From positions 248,001-312,000 of the forward strand of contig NZ_JAGQED010000001.1 of the NCBI RefSeq assembly GCF_018304965.1: a DNA stretch of 64,000 nucleotides, in the 5' to 3' direction. The position numbers were made by a program, and so were the translations under genes. Source of the DNA: Collimonas antrihumi (GTDB lineage Bacteria > Pseudomonadota > Gammaproteobacteria > Burkholderiales > Burkholderiaceae_D). Shown piece after piece: positions 52,096 through 61,262 of this stretch (position 1 is its first letter; every line of letters begins with the position of its first letter). Below the pieces are notes generated by a model, which searched no databases, was not told the origin of the DNA, and worked only from the letters and a program-made list of their open reading frames with translations.

Positions 52096-52551
52096 ATGAA
52101 GAATCTGATCGTAGTCGCCGCGTTGGTGGCCTTGGGTGGTTGCGCCGTGACGCCGAATTCGGCGAATGTCTATAGCAGCAGCCAGGCGCAAGGCGAGCAA
52201 ACGGTGCGTATGGCGGTAGTTGATTCGGTGCGTCCGGTGACCATCGACAAGAGCCGCGACGGCAACGGCGCTGGCACCTTGGCCGGTGGTGCGCTCGGTG
52301 GCGTCGCCGCCGGTTCGCTCATCGGTAAGGGCAACGGCTCGCTCGCGGCAGGCGTTGTGGGCGCGGTGCTCGGCGGGATTGCCGGCAACCAGGTGCAGAA
52401 CAACCTGAACCAGCGCCCGGGGCTGGAAATTACCGTGCGTCTGAGTAACGGCGAGTTGCGTGCGATTACCCAGGATGCTGACGAACGCTTCAATGTAGGC
52501 GACCGCGTTCGTTTGTTGTCGTCGGGTGGGGTTACCCGGGTAACGCATTAG
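52096..52551 (+). CDS. Glycine-zipper outer-membrane lipoprotein (SlyB/Pcp-like)
   Basis: 151 residues from ATG 52096, GGAG nine bases upstream. Lipobox VALGGC puts the lipid-bearing cysteine at about residue 14. Glycine zipper LAGGALGGVAAGSLIGKGNG and VGAVLGGIAGNQ, then a C-terminal beta domain (LEITVRLSNGELRAITQDAD). Envelope-stability lipoprotein of the SlyB family. Confidence 0.92.
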   Translation: MKNLIVVAALVALGGCAVTPNSANVYSSSQAQGEQTVRMAVVDSVRPVTIDKSRDGNGAGTLAGGALGGVAAGSLIGKGNGSLAAGVVGAVLGGIAGNQVQNNLNQRPGLEITVRLSNGELRAITQDADERFNVGDRVRLLSSGGVTRVTH

Positions 52552-52576
52552 ATTTAAATTGGCGTCTGGGCGACCC

Positions 52577-52643
52577 CGTCATTCCCGCGAAGGCGGGAAT
52601 CCATGTTGACCTTAAAATGGATCCCCGCGTTCGCGGGGGCGAC
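52577..52643. repeat. REP-like 67-bp palindromic element, copy 1
   Basis: CGTCATTCCCGCGAAGGCGG start, two arms (CCCGCGAAGGCGGG and CCCCGCGTTCGCGGGG) each a hairpin, joined by an AATCCAT...ATGGATC pair. Copy 2 is at 58472-58538 and matches at about 61 of 67 bases. Extragenic repeat family. Confidence 0.85.
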
Positions 52644-52680
52644 GCAGCGGATGGCAGCAACACGTTTTACTGGGTTATTT

Positions 52681-52721
52681 AAAAAAAGGCTGGGAGACAA
52701 GATTGTCTTCCAGCCTTTTTT
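52681..52721. terminator. Bidirectional terminator between slyB-like and XRE-cupin genes
   Basis: AAAGGCTGG-AGACAA pairs with TTGTCT-CCAGCCTTT, A-run before and T-run after, so it works for both converging genes. Very like the terminator at 56412. Confidence 0.9.
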
Positions 52722-52741
52722 CCATCCGCCGATTGCGATGC

Positions 52742-53359
52742 TTACTGCCCGTTATGAATCACCACCAGCAAAGCAGTCGCCGCATTCTTGCCGACATTCT
52801 TGATGTAATGAGGGCGATCCGCCGCATAGCGTGCAGTTTCACCCACTTTGATCTTGGTGATGTTGCTGCCGCTCTGGACTTCCAATATACCGGACAAGAC
52901 TGTCAGGTGTTCGCGCGAAGCCGGCTCGTGCGCTTCTGAATCGAGGCAACCGCCAGGCTCCACCGACAGCTCATACCATTCAAACTGGCCGGCCAGTTCG
53001 ATCGGGCCGAGGATACGCAGCACGCAATGGCCGTCTCTTGACCGCAGCGATGGTGTGGCATGGCTGGGCAAGGTTTCTATCGATGCCGGCGCGGCCTGGT
53101 TGCCGTCCACCAGCAGCGAAATAGGGACGCCCAGGGCATTGGCCAGGCGCCACACCACGGCAACCGTGGGATTAGCCTGGTTGCGCTCGATTTGCGATAG
53201 CATGGACTTGGAGACGCCGGCGCGTTTCGACAAAGCATCCAGCGAAAGCCCGTCGGCCTGGCGCAGCTTGACCAAGGTATCGCCTACCTTCGGCGGTGCA
53301 TCTTCCAAATTTTTAACCGTATTACTGCTCATCTGGTTGACAACCTCGTTTTTGTGCAT
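52742..53359 (-). CDS. XRE-cupin regulator, probably of kbl-tdh
   Basis: 205 residues (196 from ATG 53332, MSSNTVKN). Helix-turn-helix at residues 30-85 ([20 protein letters not shown] and [19 protein letters not shown]), cupin at 120-200 ([32 protein letters not shown]). Divergent from kbl, sharing a 65-base gap that contains a perfect 14-bp palindrome. Most likely senses an amino acid and controls threonine breakdown. Confidence 0.92.
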   Translation of the reverse strand: MHKNEVVNQMSSNTVKNLEDAPPKVGDTLVKLRQADGLSLDALSKRAGVSKSMLSQIERNQANPTVAVVWRLANALGVPISLLVDGNQAAPASIETLPSHATPSLRSRDGHCVLRILGPIELAGQFEWYELSVEPGGCLDSEAHEPASREHLTVLSGILEVQSGSNITKIKVGETARYAADRPHYIKNVGKNAATALLVVIHNGQ

Positions 53360-53375
53360 TATCGTGGAATTCGTG

Positions 53376-53389
53376 TTCGATATATCGAA
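53376..53389. promoter_or_regulatory. Perfect 14-bp palindrome in the kbl/XRE divergent promoter
   Basis: TTCGATATATCGAA, followed by GCGATATATTATATAAGATCG which repeats the CGATATAT core. Only 65 bases separate the two starts, so the palindrome overlaps both promoters. Probable operator for the XRE-cupin regulator. Confidence 0.6.
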
Positions 53390-53424
53390 TTAGAGCGATA
53401 TATTATATAAGATCGAGGCTGAAA

Positions 53425-54660
53425 ATGACACTAACTACAAGTACAGATGCAAGCACGAACGTCGGCTCTCCCGGGTTTTACACGCATCTGCAGGATGAAT
53501 TGGCAGGGATCAAAGCCGCCGGCCTGTTGAAGTCTGAGCGTTTGATCCTTGGCCCGCAGGGCGGCAAGATCAACACTTCAAGTGGCGAATTGATCAACTT
53601 GTGCGCCAACAACTACCTGGGATTGTCTTCTCATCCGGCCTTGATCAAAGCCGCGCACGCAGCCCTGGATAGCCACGGTTTCGGCATGAGTTCAGTGCGT
53701 TTCATTTGTGGCACGCAAGACATTCATCGCGAGCTGGAACAGCGCTTGTCGGCGTTCCTGGGCACCGAGGACTGCATTCTGTATGCAGCTGCGTTCGATG
53801 CCAACGGCGGCTTGTTTGAACCGTTGCTGGGAGAGCAGGATGCCATCATCAGCGATTCGCTCAACCATGCCTCGATTATCGACGGCGTCCGCCTGTGCAA
53901 AGCCAAGCGCTACCGCTATACCCACAACGACATGGAAGATCTGGAACGCTGCCTGAAGCAAGCCAAGGCCGACAATGCCCGCTTTACCATGGTGTTTACC
54001 GATGGCGTGTTTTCGATGGACGGCACGGTGGCGCAGCTCGACGTCATCCGCCAACTGTGCGACAAATACGATGCACTGCTTGGCGTTGACGATTGCCACG
54101 CCACTGGCTTCATGGGTGCCCGGGGACGCGGCACGCATGAAGCGCGCGGTATCTTCGGCAAGGTCGATGTGATTACCGGCACCTTGGGCAAAGCCCTGGG
54201 CGGCGCCAGCGGCGGCTTCACTGCCGGCCGGCGCGAGGTGATCGAATTGTTGCGGCAACGGTCCCGGCCTTACCTGTTTTCGAATACCTTGATGCCGGCG
54301 ATTGTCGGCGCTTCGATCGAGGCGCTTAATCTGCTGGAAGCGTCGACTGAATTACGCGACCGTCTTGAGCGCAACACCGTTTATTTCCGTAAGGCCATCA
54401 CCGAAGCCGGTTTCGAGATCAAACCGGGCACCCATCCGATCGTGCCGTTGATGGTGTATGACGCTGTGGTTGCTCAAAATCTGTCGCGGCGCCTGTATGA
54501 ACTTGGTGTCTACGCCGTTGGTTTCTTCTATCCGGTCGTGCCGCAAGGCCAGGCGCGGATTCGGGTGCAGATGTCTGCGGTCCACGATGAGGCGACATTG
54601 CAGCGCGCAGTGAGTATCTTCCGGCAAGCCGGTGAAGAGCTTGGTCTGCTAAAGAACTGA
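53425..54660 (+). CDS. kbl: Glycine C-acetyltransferase (2-amino-3-ketobutyrate CoA ligase)
   Basis: 411 residues, GAGG six bases upstream. Alpha-oxoamine synthase features: [33 protein letters not shown], the PLP lysine in [17 protein letters not shown], and [14 protein letters not shown]. Converts 2-amino-3-oxobutyrate plus CoA to glycine and acetyl-CoA. Its N-terminal 25 residues ([16 protein letters not shown]) exceed the E. coli enzyme. Operon with a threonine dehydrogenase. Confidence 0.96.
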   Translation: MTLTTSTDASTNVGSPGFYTHLQDELAGIKAAGLLKSERLILGPQGGKINTSSGELINLCANNYLGLSSHPALIKAAHAALDSHGFGMSSVRFICGTQDIHRELEQRLSAFLGTEDCILYAAAFDANGGLFEPLLGEQDAIISDSLNHASIIDGVRLCKAKRYRYTHNDMEDLERCLKQAKADNARFTMVFTDGVFSMDGTVAQLDVIRQLCDKYDALLGVDDCHATGFMGARGRGTHEARGIFGKVDVITGTLGKALGGASGGFTAGRREVIELLRQRSRPYLFSNTLMPAIVGASIEALNLLEASTELRDRLERNTVYFRKAITEAGFEIKPGTHPIVPLMVYDAVVAQNLSRRLYELGVYAVGFFYPVVPQGQARIRVQMSAVHDEATLQRAVSIFRQAGEELGLLKN

Positions 54661-54684
54661 AGAGAAGAATTCAAGAGACAAACC

Positions 54685-55647
54685 ATGAAAAAAATATTGG
54701 TAATCGGCGCCAACGGCCAGATCGGCACCGAACTGACGACTGCACTGGTCAAGCTGCACGGCGCCAGGCAAGTTGTGGCAAGCGATATACAAGCCCTGGG
54801 CCGGCATCAGGAACTGGCATACGAAAAACTGGATGTGACCGACGCCAAGCGCCTGGCCGAAGTAGTGCGGCAACACGACATCGGGGAAATCTATCATCTG
54901 GCGGCAGCCTTGTCGGCCAAAGGCGAAGAGCATCCGGAATGGGCCTGGAACCTGAATATGACCGGCCTCTTGAACGTGCTGGAAGTAGCGCGCCAGGCCA
55001 AGCTGTCAAAAGTGTTCTGGCCTAGTTCGATTGCTGCATTCGGCCCGTCGACGCCGCGCGACAATGCGCCGCAAGTCGGCGCCATGGATCCGAAAACCGT
55101 CTACGGCATCTCCAAACTGGCCGGTGAGCATTGGTGCACCTGGTACGCGGAGAAATACGGAATGGATATTCGCAGCCTGCGCTATCCGGGGCTGATCAGC
55201 TACTCGGCCGAGCCCGGAGGCGGCACCACCGACTACGCCATTCAGGCCCTGTTTGCCGCCGCCGCCGGCCATGACTACACCAGCTTCCTCGATGTGGATA
55301 GCACGTTGCCGATGATGTACATGCCGGATGCCGTGCGCGCCACCATCGAATTGATGAGTGCGCCGAAAGAGCAGCTGAAAGTTGCCGGTTCATACAATCT
55401 CGCGGCATGGAGTTTTTCTCCGCGGGAATTGGTCGATATCATCCAGCAGCGTTATCCATCGTTCAAGGTCGCGTACAAACCGGATTTCCGCCAGGCGATT
55501 GCGGATGCATGGCCGCGTTCGATTGACGATTCGCAGGCGCGGCAAGACTGGTCCTGGTTGCCTGCATACAGCTTGACCGATATGGTCGACGACATGCTGG
55601 TGCATCTGGCTGCGCGTAAGCAGGTAACTCAGGAGCAAGCGGCCTGA
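54685..55647 (+). CDS. tdh: NAD-dependent L-threonine 3-dehydrogenase, epimerase (SDR) type
   Basis: 320 residues. NAD loop ILVIGANGQIGTELT, YxxxK in KTVYGISKLAGEHW, and LRYPGLISYSAEPGGGTTDY, the block that marks the SDR-type threonine dehydrogenase/TDH group. Makes 2-amino-3-oxobutyrate, which Kbl cleaves. It follows kbl by 24 bases. Differs from the zinc-dependent E. coli Tdh. Confidence 0.92.
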   Translation: MKKILVIGANGQIGTELTTALVKLHGARQVVASDIQALGRHQELAYEKLDVTDAKRLAEVVRQHDIGEIYHLAAALSAKGEEHPEWAWNLNMTGLLNVLEVARQAKLSKVFWPSSIAAFGPSTPRDNAPQVGAMDPKTVYGISKLAGEHWCTWYAEKYGMDIRSLRYPGLISYSAEPGGGTTDYAIQALFAAAAGHDYTSFLDVDSTLPMMYMPDAVRATIELMSAPKEQLKVAGSYNLAAWSFSPRELVDIIQQRYPSFKVAYKPDFRQAIADAWPRSIDDSQARQDWSWLPAYSLTDMVDDMLVHLAARKQVTQEQAA

Positions 55648-55700
55648 TGTGATCCGACGCTCAAAGTGGTGAGGATAAAGGCGGTGCGCAGCCTTTATTT

Positions 55701-56111
55701 TTACGAAAATGGATTCATCAGACGCACCCCTGTACCGAGAAAATCAACGGTGTTACGGGTGACGACCGTGAGCCCATGAATCAATCCAATTGCAGCAATT
55801 TGCTTGTCGATCGGATGTTGATTACTGGGCGACATTAACTTTCCCCATACCTGGGCGCAATCTTCGTCAAAAACCAGGATGCGATCTGCATATTCTGTGA
55901 CAAGCGTATTCAGCCATCGCTCCAGAGCGTTGGCTTGTGTTGTATCGCCGCGGTTCTTGATGCTCTCAACACCGCGGCGAATTTCACCTATTGTCTGCAC
56001 TGAGAGGTAGATCGTATCCGGATCGACTGAATGCCAAAATTCCTGGGTGCCCCGATTTGCTTTGTTCCCTTTACGGGTTTCGCTGATAACGTTCGTGTCA
56101 ACCAGGTACAT
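55701..56111 (-). CDS. PIN-domain toxin (VapC/FitB-like)
   Basis: 136 residues. PIN acidic residues at VDTNVISETRKG (first Asp), IGEIRRGVE (Glu) and the later VFDEDCAQVWG, with PIDKQIAAIGLIHGLTVVTRN near the end. FitB-like length. Probably an RNase inhibited by the RHH antitoxin three bases upstream. Confidence 0.92.
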   Translation of the reverse strand: MYLVDTNVISETRKGNKANRGTQEFWHSVDPDTIYLSVQTIGEIRRGVESIKNRGDTTQANALERWLNTLVTEYADRILVFDEDCAQVWGKLMSPSNQHPIDKQIAAIGLIHGLTVVTRNTVDFLGTGVRLMNPFS

Positions 56112-56114
56112 GCC

Positions 56115-56333
56115 TTACTCCTGGATGTTGCGAGAGTTGAAATCCGCATCTTCTCCGACATTCGGCATGCGCGACAATACTTCCGCGAGCGATTGCCGCT
56201 TTGGGCGTTGCAGTGCCGCCCGTAAAATTTCTCGATGCTCCGCTTCGGCACTACGGCCGTGGGATGCTGCGAGTTGCTTAAGCGCAAGTGCGATATCTTC
56301 TTCCACGTTTCTCACCACTAGATTTGTTGCCAT
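56115..56333 (-). CDS. RHH antitoxin (FitA/VapB-like)
   Basis: 72 residues. Ribbon-helix-helix NLVVRNVEEDIALALKQLAA then SAEAEHREILRAAL, and a C-terminal tail (ADFNSRNIQE) that would wrap the toxin. First gene of the toxin-antitoxin operon. A perfect 19-bp inverted repeat lies just upstream. Confidence 0.9.
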   Translation of the reverse strand: MATNLVVRNVEEDIALALKQLAASHGRSAEAEHREILRAALQRPKRQSLAEVLSRMPNVGEDADFNSRNIQE

Positions 56334-56347
56334 GATGGTACCTTGAT

Positions 56348-56399
56348 AATGATTGCATTGATAGCAGTTTAGTCTTAAAGTGCTATCAATGCAATCATT
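56348..56399. promoter_or_regulatory. Perfect 19-bp inverted repeat, FitAB-type operator
   Basis: AATGATTGCATTGATAGCA (56348-56366), 14 bases, then TGCTATCAATGCAATCATT (56381-56399). The inner half-sites TGATAGCA/TGCTATCA resemble those bound by Neisseria FitA as I recall. It sits 15 bases upstream of the antitoxin ATG. Confidence 0.75.
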
Positions 56400-56411
56400 G
56401 CGGCGTAAAGC

Positions 56412-56449
56412 AAAGGGCTGGAAGACAATTATGTCTTCCAGCCCTTTTT
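56412..56449. terminator. Bidirectional terminator between the toxin-antitoxin operator and htpG
   Basis: AAGGGCTGGAAGACA and TGTCTTCCAGCCCTT pair around ATTA, flanked by A- and T-runs. Ends the htpG transcript. Nearly the same sequence as the terminator at 52681. Confidence 0.92.
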
Positions 56450-56486
56450 ACTACCCGCGAACGGCAATAGAGGAATTTCCCCTGGC

Positions 56487-58400
56487 TTATTTACCCGCCA
56501 TGCCCAGCAACATTTCATTCAGGCGCTTGACGAACCCTGCCGGATCAGCCAACGCACCGCCTTCAGCCAGCAAGGCCTGATCGAACAAGATGTGCGACCA
56601 GTCGCCGAACTTGGTTTCTTCGTACTTCAGGCGTTGCACCAGCGGGTGATCCGGGTTGATTTCCAGAATCGGCTTGGAATCCGGAGCGTCCTGGCCAGCA
56701 GCCTTCAACATGCGCAGCAGATTGCCCGACAATTCATTTTCATCGGCCACCAGGCAGGCTGGCGAATCGGTCAGGCGGAAGGTGACGCGCACATCCTTGG
56801 CCTTGTCGGCCAGCGCGGTCTTCATCTTTTCAACCAGGTCCTTGAACTGGGTTTCGGTTTCTTCGTGCTGCTTCTTCTCGGCTTCATCTTCCAATGTGCC
56901 GAGATCGAGGCCGCCCTTGGCTACCGATGCCAGTTCCTTGCCTTCGAAATCCTGCAGGAAAGACAGCATCCACTCGTCGACGCGATCGGTCAGCAATAGG
57001 ACTTCGACACCCTTTTTGCGGAAAATTTCCAGGTGCGGGCTGTTCTTGGCCGCGGCATAGGTTTCACCGGTGGCGTAGTAAATCTTGTCCTGGCCTTCTT
57101 TCATGCGGCCGATATAGTCGGCGAAAGATACGGCCTGGACATCGTTGTCGTTGGTGGTCGACGCAAAGCGCAGCAGCTTGGCGATTCTTTCCTTGTTGCC
57201 GGCATCTTCGCCAATACCTTCTTTCAAGACCTGGCCGAATTCTTTCCAGAATGTGGCGTACTTGTCTTTTTGCGCCTGGTCGTCGCTGTTCGCCAATTCT
57301 TCCAGCAAGCTCAGCACGCGCTTGGTGGAGCCTTCGCGGATCACGCGTACATCGCGCGACTCTTGCAGGATTTCACGCGACACATTCAACGGCAGGTCGC
57401 TGGAATCGATCACGCCTTTGACGAAGCGCAGATAGACCGGCATCAGCTGCTCGGCATCGTCCATGATGAAGACGCGCTTGATGTACAGTTTGATGCCGCC
57501 GCGCTTGTTGCGATCCCACAGGTCGAACGGTGCGTGGCTTGGAACGTACAGCAGTTGCGTGTATTCGCTGCGGCCTTCAACCCGGTTGTGGGTGTAGGTC
57601 AGCGGCGCTTCGAAATCGTGCGAGACATGCTTGTAGAACTCGACATACTGTTCTTCGGTGATGTCGGATTTGTTGCGGGCCCACAGTGCGCTGGCCTGGT
57701 TGACGGTTTCGTATTCGTCCTTGACGACGGTTTCTTTCTTTTCTTCGTCCCATTCCTCTTTCTGCATCACGATTGGCAGCGAGATATGGTCGGAATATTT
57801 GCGGATGATGGATTTCAGTTTCCAGGCCGACAGGTACTCGTCTTCACCTTCGCGCAGATGCAGGGTGATATCGGTGCCGCGCGACGGCTTGTCGATTGCT
57901 TCGATGCTGAAATCGCCGGCGCCTTCGGATTCCCAGCGCACGCCTTCGGTGGCGTTGGCGCCAGCGCGGCGGGTGTCAACGGTGATCTTGTCGGCGATGA
58001 TGAAAGCGGAGTAGAAGCCGACGCCGAACTGGCCGATCAAGGCAGCATCTTTTTGCTGGTCGCCGGACAGTTTCGAGAAGAATTCCTTGGTGCCGGATTT
58101 GGCGATGGTGCCCAGGTGCGAGATGGCCTCATCGCGGCTCATGCCGATGCCGTTGTCCGAAATCGTGATGGTGCGCGCGGCCTTGTCGAAAGTGACTTTG
58201 ATTTTCAGTTCCGGATCGTTCTCGAACAGAGCGCCGTTGTTGATCGCTTCAAAGCGCAGCTTGTCGGCGGCATCGGATGCATTGGACACCAGCTCGCGCA
58301 GGAAAATTTCCTTGTTGGAGTACAGCGAGTGGATCATCAATTGCAGCAGCTGCTTTACTTCTGCCTGAAAACCAAGGGTTTGCTTTTCGGATACGGCCAT
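56487..58400 (-). CDS. htpG: Molecular chaperone HtpG (Hsp90)
   Basis: 637 residues, full length. ATP site motifs [30 protein letters not shown] and [17 protein letters not shown]. Middle domain [21 protein letters not shown]-terminal dimer domain to the end ([10 protein letters not shown]). ATP-dependent chaperone in the cytoplasm. The start [11 protein letters not shown] matches the family. Confidence 0.98.
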   Translation of the reverse strand: MAVSEKQTLGFQAEVKQLLQLMIHSLYSNKEIFLRELVSNASDAADKLRFEAINNGALFENDPELKIKVTFDKAARTITISDNGIGMSRDEAISHLGTIAKSGTKEFFSKLSGDQQKDAALIGQFGVGFYSAFIIADKITVDTRRAGANATEGVRWESEGAGDFSIEAIDKPSRGTDITLHLREGEDEYLSAWKLKSIIRKYSDHISLPIVMQKEEWDEEKKETVVKDEYETVNQASALWARNKSDITEEQYVEFYKHVSHDFEAPLTYTHNRVEGRSEYTQLLYVPSHAPFDLWDRNKRGGIKLYIKRVFIMDDAEQLMPVYLRFVKGVIDSSDLPLNVSREILQESRDVRVIREGSTKRVLSLLEELANSDDQAQKDKYATFWKEFGQVLKEGIGEDAGNKERIAKLLRFASTTNDNDVQAVSFADYIGRMKEGQDKIYYATGETYAAAKNSPHLEIFRKKGVEVLLLTDRVDEWMLSFLQDFEGKELASVAKGGLDLGTLEDEAEKKQHEETETQFKDLVEKMKTALADKAKDVRVTFRLTDSPACLVADENELSGNLLRMLKAAGQDAPDSKPILEINPDHPLVQRLKYEETKFGDWSHILFDQALLAEGGALADPAGFVKRLNEMLLGMAGK

Positions 58401-58471
58401 TGTTTCCTCTGTATAAATAAAAATGAATAATAAATAAATAAGTAAGAACGTAACTCATTAATTAGAATCGC

Positions 58472-58538
58472 CGTCATTCCCGCGAAGGTGGGAATCCATG
58501 GTGAATTTAAAATGGATCCCCGCGTGCGCGGGGACGAC
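58472..58538. repeat. REP-like 67-bp palindromic element, copy 2
   Basis: Partner of 52577-52643, here in the htpG upstream region. Two hairpin arms (CCCGCGAAGGTGGG with one mismatch, CCCCGCGTGCGCGGGG). Confidence 0.85.
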
Positions 58539-58664
58539 ATGGCTACGGTTTTATCAAAATGCATATGCTGCACTACAGATAAAACGCTTGATGTTAGTCG
58601 AAATGGGGGCTCAATCGGGAGTTTTCAAGGGAGGATTGTGGGGGATGTGATGTAAATTATTGTC

Positions 58665-60143
58665 TTATTTGCCACATTCATGCTCCAGGAAGCGCCAGAT
58701 CGCCGGATCCGACATCGCCGCCACGTTAATCCGCATTCTGGAAGAGGGCAGCTGGCTGGGCGAGAACAGGGCGCCGGGCGCCAGCAGGAAGCCCTCGGCC
58801 AAGGCCTTTTCCGCCATCACATTGGTGTCGTGGCCGGTATCGGCCCAAACAAAGATGCCGGCCGGGGTGCTGATGTCGACCGTCATGCCGATCCTTTCCA
58901 TTTGCCGGATGGTGCGGTCGCGTACGCTATCGAGCTTGTTGCGCAAGCGGTCGAGATGCTTGCGGTAGTGCCCTTCGGACAGGATTTTATAGACCACCCG
59001 TTCGCCGACTTCGGCGCTGGTCAGGTTGGTCAGCATCTTGCGGTCGGCAAAATGCTGCGCCAGTTCGAGCGAGGTGGCGATAAAGCCGGAGCGCAGGTTA
59101 GGTGAGAGCGTTTTCGAGAAGCCGCCCATGTAGATCACGCGGTTGAGCTGGTCCAGCGACGCAATGCGGGTCGCCGGCTGGATGGCGGAGCCGGGATGCA
59201 TGTCGCAATAGATATCGTCCTCGACGATCATGAAGTCATGTTCTTCAGCCAGCTTGAGGATCTGGAAAGCCTTGGCTGCCGATAGTGAAGTCGAGGTCGG
59301 ATTGTGCAATACCGACACCAGCACATACAACTTGGGTTTATGCAGCGCCGCCAGTTCTGCCAGCTTCACCATATCCGGACCATCGGCCAGGCGCGGCACG
59401 CCGACCACTTTGGCGCCTAGCGCGGCAAACGAGGCGAACATCAGGAACCAGGATGGATCATCGACAAAAATCACATCGCCAGGCTGGGTAAAGTGGCGCG
59501 CCACCAGGTCCAGCGCCTGGGTGACGCCGGTAGTGGTGACGAATTGTTCCGGCGTGGCGGCGATTTCAAGCTCGGCCATTTTCAGCTGCAGTTGCTGGCG
59601 CAGCGGCAAGAAGCCTTGCGGAATCCCATAGGAAAGCAATTGCGCCGGATTTTGCCGGCTGATGCTGCGCAAGGCGTTGGCGATCAGGTCGGCATCCAGC
59701 CATTCGCTGGGAAACATGCCCGAGCCGGGCATTTTTTTGTTCGGCGCCTGCTGGTGCATATTGCGCACCAGCCAGACTACATCGATCAGCTGCGGCTGCT
59801 TGTCGCTGGCGGAATTGCTGCCGCGGTCAGCCAGCAGCGGCGAGCGTTCGCGCACATAGAAGCCCGAGCCGCGCCGCGATTCCAGGCAACCCTTGGCTAC
59901 CAGCCGGTCATAGGCTTCAACTACCGTGAAGCGCGACACGCTGTGGCTATCGGCAAATTGGCGGATCGACGGCATACGGGCGCCGGTACGCAACAGGCGG
60001 TCGCTGATGCGGGTTTCGATGGAGCGCACGATCTGCTCGACCAGAGAGGTGTCGCTATCGCGCGACAACAGTTGTTGAGCAGCCGGGGTCGGAGCGGGCA
60101 GCTGGCTGCTGTTCACCTTGCGTGGAGGGGTTGTGTTGGTCAC
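58665..60143 (-). CDS. MocR-type regulator: GntR helix-turn-helix fused to aminotransferase domain
   Basis: 492 residues from GTG 60141-60143. GntR winged helix at residues 30-100 (EQIVRSIETRISDRLL, MPSIRQFADSHSVSRFTVVE). Aminotransferase class I fold follows with the PLP lysine in IYMGGFSKTLSPNLRSGF. MocR proteins use bound PLP/amino acid as signal. Divergent from a DUF2917/LysE/EamA gene set, so it likely controls amino-acid export. It has no clear ribosome site, and the first 11-bp repeat overlaps the start codon. Confidence 0.92.
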   Translation of the reverse strand: MTNTTPPRKVNSSQLPAPTPAAQQLLSRDSDTSLVEQIVRSIETRISDRLLRTGARMPSIRQFADSHSVSRFTVVEAYDRLVAKGCLESRRGSGFYVRERSPLLADRGSNSASDKQPQLIDVVWLVRNMHQQAPNKKMPGSGMFPSEWLDADLIANALRSISRQNPAQLLSYGIPQGFLPLRQQLQLKMAELEIAATPEQFVTTTGVTQALDLVARHFTQPGDVIFVDDPSWFLMFASFAALGAKVVGVPRLADGPDMVKLAELAALHKPKLYVLVSVLHNPTSTSLSAAKAFQILKLAEEHDFMIVEDDIYCDMHPGSAIQPATRIASLDQLNRVIYMGGFSKTLSPNLRSGFIATSLELAQHFADRKMLTNLTSAEVGERVVYKILSEGHYRKHLDRLRNKLDSVRDRTIRQMERIGMTVDISTPAGIFVWADTGHDTNVMAEKALAEGFLLAPGALFSPSQLPSSRMRINVAAMSDPAIWRFLEHECGK

Positions 60144-60210
60144 TGTATTGGTAATTTCGCCGGGACAATGTCAGGAATTACTTGCTTAACTGTATTGGTA
60201 CTGTATTGGT
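60142..60210. promoter_or_regulatory. Three copies of an 11-bp repeat, MocR operator candidates
   Basis: ACTGTATTGGT at 60142-60152, 60189-60199 and 60200-60210, the last two exactly head to tail. Copies lie in the divergent gap and over the mocR start, as expected for direct-repeat MocR operators. Confidence 0.65.
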
Positions 60211-60289
60211 TTTGTAGCTTAGCATAGACCTAAATCAAGAATGCTACAACCCCACAACGGCTCCCCAAGCCTTCGAAAGCGAGTTAGCG

Positions 60290-60610
60290 ATGCAAACACT
60301 ATTCGAACAACAGTCTCATAACTTGTCGGGCGGCAGCACGCTATCCGGTATCACTGACAACGAATTGATCCTGCGGGTAGTCAGCGGCCGCGTCTGGGTG
60401 ACATTCGAAGGGCAGCCGGAAGACCATTGGCTGCACGCCGGCCGCTCGCTGACCTTGCTGCCGGGCCGGATGGTGGTGGTCGAGTCCGATCCGGGAAACA
60501 GCCGCATCACCCTGGCCGGTCAGTCGCAACGCGCCACGACCAACCTGTTGCGCGCCTTGCTCGCGCGTTTACGCGGACCCGGTTTCCATCCTGCTACAAG
60601 TGTGTCGTGA
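60290..60610 (+). CDS. DUF2917 family protein
   Basis: 106 residues. The core LILRVVSGRVWVTFEGQPEDHWLHAG and SLTLLPGRMVVVESD is the DUF2917 beta-rich domain. Unknown function, cupin-like look. Its TGA overlaps the LysE-family ATG (TGATG), so the two are co-translated, and it is divergent from the MocR gene. Confidence 0.85.
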   Translation: MQTLFEQQSHNLSGGSTLSGITDNELILRVVSGRVWVTFEGQPEDHWLHAGRSLTLLPGRMVVVESDPGNSRITLAGQSQRATTNLLRALLARLRGPGFHPATSVS

Positions 60611-61203
60611 TGTTGGAGACGCTGCTGCCGCTGGCCATATTTGCCTTCGTGTCGTCGATCACGCCGGGGCCGAACAACATCATGCTGACCTCGTCCGGCA
60701 TCATGTTCGGCTTCAACCGGACGATTCCGCACATACTCGGCGTGACCTTCGGTTTCGGCCTGCTGCTGGTGCTGTGCGCTGCAGGTATCGGTGGCCTGGT
60801 GCTGGCGCTGCCATCGATTCACGTCATCCTGAAAACCCTGGGTTCGGCCTATTTGCTGTACCTGGCCTGGAAGCTTCGCAACATGTCGTTCAAGTCAGAG
60901 GTCGGCGCCAACCATAAGCCGATGACCTTCCTTGGGGCGGCGGCATTCCAGGCCGCTAATCCGAAAGCCTGGATCATGGGCATCACCAGCGCTTCCGCAT
61001 TTTTGCCGCCGCTGCAGCCGATCTGGTTGTCTATTGCCATCTATTGCATGGTGTTCTGTATCATCAACCTGCCGTGCGTGGGTATTTGGGCCGGTGCCGG
61101 TTCGGTATTGCGGCGTTACCTGGCGCAACCCTTGTGGCAACGTGTGTTTTGTACCGTAATGGTGGTACTGACGATTTATTCCGCAGTATCGATCTGGCTC
61201 TGA
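60610..61203 (+). CDS. LysE-family amino acid exporter
   Basis: 197 residues, six membrane helices. LysE motif AFVSSITPGPNNIMLTSSGI near the start and ANPKAWIMGITSASAF in the middle. Exports an amino acid or derivative. Coupled start with DUF2917, followed by a second exporter-type gene, under probable MocR control. Confidence 0.93.
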   Translation: MLETLLPLAIFAFVSSITPGPNNIMLTSSGIMFGFNRTIPHILGVTFGFGLLLVLCAAGIGGLVLALPSIHVILKTLGSAYLLYLAWKLRNMSFKSEVGANHKPMTFLGAAAFQAANPKAWIMGITSASAFLPPLQPIWLSIAIYCMVFCIINLPCVGIWAGAGSVLRRYLAQPLWQRVFCTVMVVLTIYSAVSIWL

Positions 61204-61262
61204 TCCAGGCTCTGACAACAATTCAAAAACAACGCGAAAAAATCACACGAAAGACAGGCAGC

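Noticed and set aside
57033..58430. 465-codon plus-strand open frame
   Set aside because: Shadow of htpG caused by GC-rich third positions.
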